64,000 bases of DNA, from contig NW_024468909.1 of the NCBI RefSeq assembly GCF_011745365.1, positions 930,001 through 994,000 of the forward strand, in the 5' to 3' direction. Under the pieces are notes generated by a model. That model worked only from the letters and a program-made list of their open reading frames with translations. It made no database searches and had not been told where the DNA came from. Source of the DNA: Cryphonectria parasitica EP155. Lineage: Eukaryota; Ascomycota; Sordariomycetes; Diaporthales; Cryphonectriaceae. This document shows, in pieces, positions 45,720-56,500 of the stretch. The position numbers were made by a program, and so were the translations under genes. Within the stretch, counting starts at the first letter, position 1. The number at the start of each line of letters is the position of its first letter.

Positions 45720-47181
45720 CTAAGAAGATTGGACCTCGTCTCCGCCCTCAGCTAAAGCGCTCTCCCACACCTTTCCAATATGATTTTGATAAATCCAACT
45801 CATATCCTTTCCATCCCTGATAATCTTCACCTTGACTCTCTCTTCCTCCGTCAGCCCAGCGGTGCCGACCTCCAGCTCGGCCAACTTCGCAGCCCTCTTC
45901 GCCCCCTCCGCACCAAGGTGCTCATACATACGGTGATAATACGGCACGCGGATTCGATCAAAGAGCGGCAGAGCCTTGGACGTGTCATTGCCAAAGTGCT
46001 GTAGCGCTTGTGCGAGCACCCAGCCGTCCTCCATGGCAAAGCCGGCGCCGGATCCGAACGCTCCCGAAAGCGCGTGCGACGAGTCGCCGACGAGGATGAT
46101 TTTGTTGTTCCATGTCGTAAGCTGCGCAAGCTCCGGCCCTGCGAAAGCCGCAAATTCTCGCCAGGCGCCGTCGGGAATTCTTTTCAGAGCTGTTTGGATC
46201 TGAGGGAGATATTCCTGGATACACACAAGCACACACACAAAGAGGCACACACTGGTATCAGCGACTCCCATTTCTCCTTTCTATCGTCCGACTCGGAGTT
46301 GATTTGGAGAAGGAAGCATTGCTTACCTTGAAGTGCGACTCGACGTGCTCATTCGTGACCGGCACGCCCCAAACGACCTTGCTCGCGCTGTGCACCTCAG
46401 GGTCCTGATACTCCCTCGACGCGATCTCCCCCAAGCCCTCGCCCACAGGGGAGAAGTATACATGCGATGTCGGCAAGTGCCACCACCCTGTGATGCCGAA
46501 TCTCTCGTCCAGATCGGTCAAGTCCTTGAGCGGCAGCAGAGCGCGCCAGATGGTCGTCCCGGTAAAGGCAATCTTGTAGTCGGGCCATGCAGTGTCACGA
46601 ACCACAGAGCGAATTCCGTCAGCACCGACGACCAGGTCAGCCACCTCCCTTGTCCCGTCCGCAAACCTCAGCTCCACCCCGTCGCCCTCGCCCAGGTCAG
46701 TGATGCCCTCAAGCTTTTTGGACAGCCGGATGACGCCCGGCCCCACGTGAGCTAGGAGCGCCGACTGCAGCTTGGTGCGCTGCGTACGAATCGTAGGGCG
46801 GATCTTCCAATCTCCCGAGGGCCAAGCCGGGTCTCCCGGCCGCGCGTTGCGGTGCAGCTCCTCGCCCGTCCGGCCGTTCATATTTAGGACCACATTGCTC
46901 TGGTGTCCGCTGGTGAGGCTGTCCGCCACGCCCAGCAGCGACAGGACGTTCCACGAGTTTGCTCCAATGTTGATGCCTGCGCCCACCTCGCGGAGCACCT
47001 TGTCTTTCTCGTAGATGTGGACGTCGACGTTGGGTATCTTGGACAACGCGATGGCTGTTGCCAGTCCTCCTGGGCCACCGCCTACAACCGCGACCCTGAG
47101 CTTTTTGACAGAGCCATGGCTGTCGGTTTGATCCTGCTCATCGACAGCCACAGTGGACTTGGTGGAAAGTACGCTGCCCAT
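45720..47181 (-). CDS. FAD-dependent monooxygenase, salicylate hydroxylase-like
   Basis: Two exons (47181-46327, 46214-45720; 112-nt intron, phase 0) encode 449 aa. It is a group A flavoprotein monooxygenase: the ADP-binding GxGxxG is VVGGGPGGLATAIAL near residue 35, the DG fingerprint is VVGADGIRSVVRD, and the FAD-binding GD motif is ILVGDSSHALSGAFGSGAG followed by MEDGWVLAQAL. Intermediate motifs (REVGAGINIGANS) match the fungal salicylate hydroxylase-like branch, which hydroxylates aromatic acids using NAD(P)H; the actual substrate cannot be read. There is no signal peptide. The first residues MGSVLS fit an N-myristoylation pattern (Gly2, Ser6), unusual for this enzyme class. The neighbours are not an obvious pathway cluster. 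Confidence 0.88.
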
Positions 47182-48068
47182 TTTGAAGCACTGAATCGCT
47201 TCCCACGTAGAACGGGTAAATTCAGTAAGGTAAGTAAAAGTTTCCCCGACAGCCTACAACATAATAAGCAGCATAGCCAGAGAATTATTTACTAATACCA
47301 ACCAGGCATCTTTAAAGGATATTTATATACCATTCATGCAGCTCCCAGATAAAAGGGAAATCCGCTCATGATTATTGAGGACCCAGCGGATCTTACAAAT
47401 CGTAGGGCACATATGGAACGTGTGGTTCACGTCGGCATGTTCAAGGGTGTGTCGTCAGGGCGGAAGCCTATTGCGTGCTTCGCTATCAAGCACATCAAGC
47501 TGCACCACAATGAGCACCGGCATTGCTGACGAAAATCAGGCCATTTGAGATAATAAACAAAAGCTGCTCGCATCTTGTCTTGTTGGGTATGCATGAGGAG
47601 ATATAGATGTTCCGCAGGAGGACGAAGAAGTGTGTAATAGTACTACCACTCGTATATCCGACTACTACTACATCCAGTAATCATACCGCCAGACAACAAA
47701 AGGAAAAGAGAGGGAAAAAAAGAAACGCTATCATGATAACAGAAAAACCCACCGAATATACGTTGAAATGAGATCAAAGACCACTATTTTCTCTCCGTCC
47801 ACCAACAAAAGTTGATGCCTAGGTCAGTCGGTGAATGACCAAGTCATCTCCCAGGAGGACCAATGATGTATGTGAAAGCAAACCAACAGGCGCGCGGTCG
47901 ACACGCACGAAAGGAATTGGGTATAAATAAAACGAAGGTCTCCTCCACCCCTCCGCCCCTACCCCCCAGGTCTTCTGCACTCTCTCAATCTTTTTTTTCG
48001 CGGCCTCTTTCTCGTCAAGGGCCGTCATCCATCTACTTGCACTCTTTCAAAGCCCTCTCCTTTCTTCA
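47182..48068. other. Spacer upstream of the FAD monooxygenase
   Basis: Promoter of the monooxygenase gene and 3' end of the KDEL-protein gene. AT-rich, no gene seen. Confidence 0.6.
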
Positions 48069-51000
48069 TCACAGCTCATCCTTGACGTTCTGCGTCGCCT
48101 CCTTGACAGCCTCGGTTGCATCCGTCGCGACACTCGAAATGGTCTCGGAAGCAGCGCTGGCAAAGCTACTCGCCGAGGAAGTGATGTCGGCATATGCTCC
48201 GGCGAGGCGTGAATACACGCTCTCGCTAAAGGTCGGCTCCTTGCCTACGAGGAGCTCTGAGAGGATGCTGCTGACGACGACGTACTGCTCGGACGCCTTT
48301 GATGAAGCAGCACCAGCGTAATCGCCTGCTGCGCTAGTGACAGCCTCAGCATAGTCGCCTGCTACACTGGTGGCGGCCTCAGCATAGTCACCTGCTGCGT
48401 TGGTGGCGGCCTCAAAGTTGTCGGCAACAACCTCATTCGCAGACGCAGCGTAGTCACTGGCGGCACTGTACCAGCTCGAATACCAGGCAGTCGGGGTAGG
48501 CTGGCCGTAGATTTGGGAGCTGAGCTGGTCGACCACAGCGCTCCAGTTAGCTTTGTCGCTTACTACAGAGACCGCGGAGGCAGCAGATTCACTGGCGACG
48601 GACGCGACTGATGAGACGGTCCCGGCAAGATCGGTAGGGGTTGGCGTCGCCGTCGCGGAGCTCAGAGCGCTCGAGGCAGCAGCCAGGAACTCGGAGTAAC
48701 GCGCCTGAGCAAAGCCGAGGCCAGCGTAGTAGTTGTGCTGGGCATTCTGGAGCAGCCACTCGGCATTCGCATTGACGCCAGAAGTAGGCGTCGGAGTGGC
48801 GAGGCCGATTGCGACCTTGGCACTTTCGTACTGCTCCGAGGCCCAAGCTTGGCCCTCGCTCAGTCGCTGAACGGCGATAGACTCAGCGTGAGCCCAGTCG
48901 GCCAGGGTAGGCAGAGCGGGCAGAGCGTTGGTGGAAGTCGTGGCAGCGAATACCCCAGTAGCCGCGCTGAGGGCGGCATCGAGACGCGAGCTTGCTACCG
49001 AGACGGCATTTCCGTAGGCGGAGGTCACTGATGACAACAGCTCCTCGTGTGCTGGTTTAGGGGTACCCGATATTTGGGCCGAGACAAGTGAAAGTGCTTG
49101 GGAATATCGTTCAGCGGCTCCAGACATTGCGGCCGAGTAGGCTGATGAGGCGGCTGAAGAAACTGTAGCTGGGACGTCCGACTGCATGGCAGAAATGATA
49201 CTTCCGGCAGCTGCAAAGACGTCATCATCATCGTCGTCGCTGTCAAGAATGGGCTGGCGGCTGGGCACGGACTGAGCCGCAGCTCCTAGGAACGCGGACT
49301 TGACGGAGGCGGTAGTTTCTGAGCCTTCTGGCTGATCAGTAGGGGACACATCATCGTACGCAGGTTCTGCGGCTTCATCGATGGGCTCCGCGACCTCTTC
49401 GTCAACCGGTAGCTGGACGGGGGCCGGCTCGGCAGATGTGGTTGCTTCGGTGGTATTGTCAATAAAGACTGGTGTCTCTTCCAAGATGATAGTCGATGCA
49501 AGATCAGGTGTGTCCTCGGCTTGTTCGGGCGCCTCGCTGGGAGCTACAGACGACGAGGCCTCCTCCGAATCGCTGGCAAGAGTCTCATCTGCAGTAGCGG
49601 TGGTCTCCGCATCGGCTGTCTCTGTAGCAAACGCTTCTGTCTCAAGTGCTTCTGCATCCTCATTTGCTTCTGCGGCAACTGCCTCTGAAGCCTTCGCTGC
49701 CTCAGCCTCTTCGAATGCAAGTTGCGTGGATTCCGGATCGAAGTTGTCGGAGTCATCGTGAACAGCGAGCTTCCAAGCCGCGACCTGTTTCAGTGTTGCA
49801 AGCTGCTTAGCTGCGGTTTGGGCCAAGTCCATGGCTTGACCCTCGACGGCCCGACCCTCGTCCTCAGCGGCTTGTAGACCAGGATGGGAGGTGATGAGCT
49901 CCTTAAGATCATCCTCCCACTCGTCAAAACGGCTCTTGAGCTGATGATACTTGGCCCAATCCTTGTAGGTGACACCATCCATCCATGCCCATTTCATGCC
50001 GATCTTTTGCAGGGCCAGATCGCGGATGCCCTCGAGGATCTTGAAGTGGTTCTCGGCCGCCTTGATGACGGTGGCCTGGAGTTCCTTCTCGTAGTTCTCT
50101 GACCAGCTCCGCACATCCTGCGATTTATCCTTGATCTCCAAGCCGGCCGTCCGTACTGCAGCATTGATCTGCTCCAAAGCGCTCTCGGGTACTACGGCGC
50201 CCGTCTTGGCCGTGTTGATGACCTGGATGATCTCTGCCTTCAAGGTCTTCACCTCGGCATCCACAGATTCTTGCAGTTGTTTGACAAGAGATCGACCCAT
50301 GGCTTGCGCCTGACGGTCGATCATACGCTTGGAAATCTCATCGATGCGATCGTCAATCTCGGCCGCCCCCTCATCGGCAGCTCGTGCGTATTTGTCCTGC
50401 CAGGCCTTCAGGTCCTCCGCGACGGTCTCTCGCGCACTCCTTCGCAAATCAGTCTCGTCCAGTGAAGGTTCAGGAGCGGATATCTCTCCCTCCTTGATCT
50501 TATCGGTCAAGGTGTCGGTATGGGCTGCGGCCCCCTCGGCGCTGGCTGGGGCAGCCTTTGACGAGCTGGGCTCGGATGCCGAGGTCACTGCATCGGTGGA
50601 AACCGGGGTGGCAGAGGCGGAAGACGCAATGGATGTTAGTTCTGTGATGGTCGAGCCAGCCTTTGCTGCAGCACTGTTTCACCTGCTTTAGTCCGTCTTC
50701 ATGGTACATGTTTTGTGTGAATGAATCTTGACATACCTGGTGATGGCCTCGCCCGTCTTGTGTGTGTTACTGGAGTTGTACCGGCCGAGCCTCTGCCCAA
50801 TCTTCATTAACTGGGGCTCCACATTCTCCGCGTAGAGAAAGCGGAGCTGGGGCCAAACTGTGCCATCGAGAAAGACATAGGACTTGTTCCAGGCCCAGGC
50901 AGCTGAGGGGATGGCAGTCTCGGTAGTGAATGTGGACGCAGTGGCGTAGCCTTGCAGGACGTAGGGCTGGACAAACACGTAGCTTGGTAGAATCAGGTCA

Positions 51001-51664
51001 TGGTACGTCTGCAGGGCGTTCGTCCTAGCTAGATCGTAGTACGGAGCAACGGCGGAAGAAACCTGAGTGACGTGAGGAGCCAAGATCTGGTCGTATTTGA
51101 CCTTGGCAAGAGCCTGGTACTTTGTAATTTCCGGCTGTATGTTGCTCTCCCACTGAGTCTGTCCGAACGCCTGGGCCTGGGCAAGACGTGGACCGCCATA
51201 CTTGGTCGCGTATGCCCAGGAGGGTGTCAAGACCTTCTGATCGACCGTGTCGTAGTACGGCCTCGCTATCTCGACATACGGCGCTGCATATGTGTTGTAG
51301 TAGGGCTCGAGATGGGGCGAGACGGCATGCTTGACCTGGAAGTAGGGTCTGCAAATCCGAGGCGAGTCTTCGGCACATTGATCGAGGGTCGCAGGGCAGC
51401 GGAACAGGACGGTGATGATAGAGTACCAGGTGAGCAGCCTGAGGTCACAAAGGTCAGCATCGAGATTCCCAGGATCTGAACAGGGGGAAAAGGCAACGTG
51501 TAGACGAGGTCATTTTACCTGGCGATCATACTGAAACTCCACGAAAAGTAACTCCGTCGCGGTTTCAGTGCTGGTTTCCTTTTGGGAGACGTCGCGTGTC
51601 CGTTCATCGAGGGCAAGCCGTTGGGCTTTGCTGAGCCGTTGAGGGCCCCATTTGCTTTCTCCAT
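48069..51664 (-). CDS. Large Ala-rich membrane-anchored protein ending in KDEL ('HOXA13-like' in some fungal annotations)
   Basis: Three exons, 51664-51519, 51438-50737 and 50673-48069, give 1150 aa with all phases matching (introns of 80 and 63 nt). A basic N-terminus (KPRR) precedes one hydrophobic segment at ~39-61 (SMIARLLTWYSIITVLF), consistent with a type II signal anchor. Next comes a Tyr/Pro-rich region typical of this fungal family (PYFQVKHAVSPHLEPYYNTY, ending IGQRLGRYN). Residues ~285-560 are largely helical and charged, ~570-740 acidic and Ala/Glu/Thr-rich, and the C-terminal 400 residues Ala/Ser/Tyr-rich with three 11-residue repeats. The last residues are NVKDEL. Together with the anchor this predicts an ER-luminal protein. 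Fungal homologues sometimes carry the label transcription factor HOXA13, but I see no homeodomain. It is divergent from DOA10. Molecular role unknown. Confidence 0.82.
48297..48395 (-). repeat. Three 33-nt coding repeats (11-aa unit AGDYAEAATSV)
   Basis: Units at 48395-48363, 48362-48330 and 48329-48297 encode residues ~1043-1075 of the KDEL protein. The 11-residue period, Ala-rich with regularly placed Asp/Tyr/Glu, is the periodicity of LEA group 3 and apolipoprotein-type amphipathic helices. Confidence 0.85.
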
Positions 51665-51860
51665 GATGGAGTGGCAGTCAGGTACCGTGGCTGGTCAATG
51701 AAGACAAGTGAGAAGGTCGCCTTGTTGCTGTGGTTGTCTGGCTGCCTTGAGGATACTGGGTTGTATCTGAACGTGGAAGTTCCCGTTCGGACGATGCAGC
51801 AGTGATAGCTGCTACAGAAGAGGCCGGGAAAGTTAGCTTCTCCTCGCCTGTGAAGAAGCT

Positions 51861-51868
51861 TGACGTGA
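51861..51868 (+). promoter_or_regulatory. TGACGTGA octamer (bZIP / UPRE-2-like)
   Basis: Lies 197 bp upstream of the KDEL-protein start codon. TGACGTGA resembles CRE/UPRE-type sites bound by bZIP factors (TGACGTG core). Binding is not shown. Confidence 0.35.
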
Positions 51869-52407
51869 TCACAGAATTCCTTAGGCAGGAGTGTTGGACA
51901 TGAAATGGGAAGAGGGAGGGGAATCAGGGTTGGATTCGTGTCCAGGACGAAGCGCCTGATTGATATCTGGGAAGAGGAGGATTTATCGCGACCGACAGAA
52001 ATCAAGGTGCAAGGCTAGCTCGGACGTCAGAGGCGCCAGTGGAGAACTGCAACAGTGGATCCTCCTGCCGTTAGTGTACCCAGGCAGCCAGGTAAGTGAG
52101 GTGCTACATAGTACAGAGGGACGAGGGCCCGCCAGTGCTATCGAGGCCATTTAAGCTTGGCGGGATACTTTGTTACAGGCAAAAAAAAAGTATATATTAT
52201 AGCAGCAGCTGCAGGACATCTAGACGTCTCTCACCGACCAGACCTGTTGACAACCAGCAGGAAATAAAATTCACTGAATTTCCATAAGCAACCAAACAAA
52301 GCTCATAAAACTACATCCTTCATTACGGTGCCAAGATATGATTTCAGGGACTAGAGAGAGAAAGAGATAGCAAATGCAGCCAGAGAACCAACCCAACCAA
52401 CGCAAGG

Positions 52408-52415
52408 TCACGTCA
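52408..52415 (-). promoter_or_regulatory. Second TGACGTGA octamer, minus strand
   Basis: TCACGTCA on the plus strand is a second exact copy of the octamer in the same divergent spacer, in opposite orientation to the first. Confidence 0.35.
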
Positions 52416-53599
52416 TCGAGAACCGTCAAGCTGGTATCCGCCCCGTTCAGATCGGATTGTCAACGAGCATGTCCTGCTACACAGCACCTCCCACCTTATT
52501 CTTTTGTCGTGTACACCAGTACACCCATCTTTTTCTGTCTCCGCTCTTGAGACACAAGTATATAGTGCACATACATAGTGTACATGGTGACTTCTGGATG
52601 ACTCTAGAGTCAACAAGACCCATCACTATCTTGACAAGGCTGACAGGGGTTGGTTTTGATCCGTCTTCCATTCCTGCATGGACCTCTCAAAACAAGAAGA
52701 GGTGGAAAAAATAGGATGAAAATAAAAGAACGACAAAAACATCAAGTGATCAATAGTGATGTGTAGGGGCAGCATTGGGCTTATTTACAGCAGGATTTGC
52801 CTCACTCTCCCCATCGCCTCCGCTTTCATGTCTTGCAGAGGATTAACAAGTGGATTTTTTGGGTGTGTGCCTTCCCCAATGCTCCAGTGCTGTACTTTTA
52901 GTGTGTGGCACTTACTACTGGTATACAAATGAGATTTATCGATAAAGGGTTCGGAGATAGCAAACCATCCCACATCCGACTTCTTTCTTTAGTACTGTAC
53001 TATTGCATCCTCAAAAGATCTCCCGTCCTCCTCCGAATCTGGGGCCTTTTCCATCCTCGGCGTTTCTACCTGTAATCCGTACAATCAACAGCACATCATT
53101 TTGCATTGGATCCTCCTGCCTTACCTTTTCTTATTTCCACAGACCTGTAGGCGCTCAAACATTCATCCACCAGCCTTTCCTTGCACATCTTCCGGATTCC
53201 GACCTGGCCTCTCGCCTCCTCGAAACACAGGCCTCCTCCATCCGTGTCCGACTCGTCCTGTTTGACTAAGCCGTAACTCGTTCATTGCCCTACAAGTCAA
53301 CGACCGACCGAGGCGACCAAGCCTTCCACTCGACTTCTTCTCCTAAGGCTCGCTCTGACATCGTCCTCGCTGGGGCCCGGCACGATCTCCACGAGCCTTG
53401 GGCCTGAACGTTGATCCTTCGTCCCGCCAACGACGCACGCACGCGAGTCGTCTGGCCCCAACGATCCTCAATCCCCATCTGCAGTCCTCGGACACTCCAT
53501 TCATCACTGGAACAGCCACGCCTTCCTATGAACAACCCGTAATCGTTGTCGCTCGCTATCCCGGGGCATTGCCCCTCCTCTCAACTCGGAAACGACGAC

Positions 53600-56500
53600 A
53601 TGGAGCAAGACCACACCGTTGAGGCGTCGGCCCTTCAGCACAGGCGGCGGCGGACCTCGGCACCTGACACAGATCACTACGACATGGCATCGAGATCATA
53701 CCCCTCCAGACAGACGCAGCCGCTTTCGACAGCCCAAGATGCCGACTCCTCACAAGCAGACCCCGATACCTGTCGCATATGTAGGGGAGATGGCACCCCC
53801 GAGGAACCTCTGTTCTACCCCTGCAAATGCAGCGGCAGCATCAAGTTTGTCCACCAGGACTGCCTCATGGAATGGCTGTCACACTCCCAGAAGAAGCACT
53901 GCGAGCTTTGCAAGACGCCTTTCCGCTTCACTAAGCTGTACGACCACAACATGCCCAAGACCGTACCCGCCTACGTCTTCGTCAGCCACATCGCCAAGTA
54001 CATCTTTCGAAATATACTGGTGTGGGCGCGAGCGGCTTTGGTCCTGATGGTCTGGCTCGTCTGGCTTCCGTACCTCATGAGGAGGGTTTGGTCTGCTCTT
54101 TTCTGGCTGAGCGATGAGGGTCTCGGCCCCGTCTGGGGCAGATCAGATGCCACCAGCGCCCTGGCTTCAGGTACTCTTTCGACATCTGGTGCCGCTACAT
54201 GTCCATCGAGTCCCCTATCCGCCGAGTCCACCACCGCCGCCACCGTCAAGGAAATCATGAGCCAGGTGTCGCGGAGTGCTGGCTCCCCTACGACCACATC
54301 ACTTTACGGTATCAACATTACGACCGACAATCCGTTGTCTAACATACTACTCAACATGTTTCTCGGGAGCTTTTACCTGGGCGGATCCGGCATATGGGAT
54401 GAAGCGACATCCCATGAGGTGCAGAGCAAGGCTACGCCGATTCCTACACACCAACCTACACTGCTGAGCGACGTCAAGCTTTTACAGAAACTCTCCTCGG
54501 CTTCCCCTGCCCTAGGCGGGTTCGCCATCGACATCCTGGAAGGGCAGATTATCACCGTCCTTGTGATCATCTGCTTCATTCTGATCATCCTGGTCCGAGA
54601 CTACGTCGTCCAGCAGCAGCCAGATATCAACATGCGAGCTGCATTTGCTGCTGCAGAGAATCAAGTTCCAGCAGATGCTGCCATGCCAGCAGACGCCCCA
54701 CCGGCTGAGGATGCCCACTTCACCCCGAACGAGGATTTAGCACCAGGCGATGCCGACCTTTTCCATGGCTTTGAACATGAAGATGATGGTGCGAGCACGC
54801 AGGCAGTGGATGGAAACGCGGATGATAGAGCGGCTTACTGGCCGCGCGTCCCAGATGACACCCCGACAGTGGACAGCGAGGTGCGGCAGCGACGTGCGTT
54901 TGCAGACACGATGACTGATGGTGCTGTCGGGTCTGCAACAGCAACCTCCCCACACGAATCCTCCAGACAATCCTCGCTTCCTGCCCATGATAGCAGTGGT
55001 GCCGCGGAGAACTACGTCAGAATATACCGTCAGGCACAGGGGGATGCCGATGAGATACGACGCATTGCTCGCGAGGAACACCTCGAAGAGGAGTTGTCGT
55101 ATTTTCTTGGTATTGGGAAGGCTCAAGCCTCTCGGGATCAGACGGAGGCATCCGCTGCCGAGACAGGCGAATCGTCAAATTCAGGAGGACTGCGCCGAGT
55201 GTCGGGCTGGGATTGGCCAAAAGACGGATCGGAAGCCTCTGGCAAGGGGAAGACCCCAGTTGGCAACGACTTTCTTACTGCCGACGGGGACCAAGACCAC
55301 TCTTCGCGGCCAAGATCTGCCACGGACGGACCGCAAGTTGTCGGAGGCGTCAATCCACTGGGCCATAATACCTGGTCTTATGATGCGGAATCCTCTCCAG
55401 ATGCACAACGCTTGCCTACCTCGGAGGCAAGATCTCGAGGAGGACCTGCTCCCGATCTGGCCGCCTCGGCTTCGCAGTGGACCTACATGACACCGCCTTC
55501 AAGCACATTAGCGGAGAGCGCATCATCTAGTGCCCATGGCCGAACACCTAGCTCATCTAGCAGCAACGACTCCATACACAGTCGGACCGGTACTTTGGAA
55601 CGCGACGCGTTGGATGCTGCATTAGAGACTCACCGGGCGGACGACTGGGAAACACTATCGGAATTTGATGCGCAGACGGGAGAACCGCAGCAACACGTGG
55701 ACTTGGATGTGCCGGCAGAAGATTTGAGGGAAGTGCGTGAGCACCCCCCGGCGGCCGGCTTCACCCAGTTTGTAGCTGATTTTATGTGGCGCGACGTTGA
55801 TGCCATACCTCTCCATGAACTTCCTCCGCTGCCAGACCCAGCCGACGATTTTTTTGACCAGGAACAGGATGCTGCTCTGGCCCTCGCAGAGGATCACCCC
55901 CAGCTCCTGGAGCAAGATCAAGAGGTAGTGGCTGCGGCTGCGGCTGCAGGCATTGATGCCGAAGCAGAGGCCATTGATGATGCAGAAGACTTGGAAGGCA
56001 TTCTTGAGCTCCTGGGTATGCGCGGACCTATTGCTGGCCTCTTTCAGAATGCCCTCTTCTGCGCTTTTCTGGTGTCTATCACCCTCTTCATTGGCGTGTT
56101 CGTGCCATACAACTTGGGCCGGCTCACCATCTGGGTGGTTGCCAATCCGATCCGACCTATCCGCATGATTTTCAGCATCTCAAGCTTCGTCCAAGATCTA
56201 GCTGTGCTAGTGGGAGGCTTGGCATCTACACTGGTATTTGGCGCTCTGAACGGGCTTATCTCCTTCTTCCGTCCGGAAGCGCCGCAGCTGGTCATGGTCA
56301 GAAGCCTGGTGCAGAGGTCTTGGGCTCTGATGGAGAACTCCGGAGGGAGGTTACGTGACAGCGGCATGGTTGACATGTCCTTCTGCTCAGCCGAGGAGCT
56401 ACGTAATTTCTCGATTGTCAGCCACGCCGCCCTGTTGACACTGAAGAGCCAGGCGGCGTTGGTGCTCGCTACCATCGGAAAAGCTATTCTGTTCGTCTTT

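Larger units (their letters stand above)
51665..53599. other. Divergent spacer KDEL-protein gene / DOA10
   Basis: 1.9-kb shared upstream region with no gene. Two TGACGTGA octamers are present in opposite orientation. The last ~500 bases before the DOA10 start are pyrimidine-rich leader-like sequence. Confidence 0.6.

Noticed and set aside
45720..47181. Secondary-metabolite cluster around the FAD monooxygenase
   Set aside because: Neighbours are an arginyl-tRNA synthetase and an ER protein. No PKS, NRPS, terpene cyclase, P450 or cluster regulator is adjacent.
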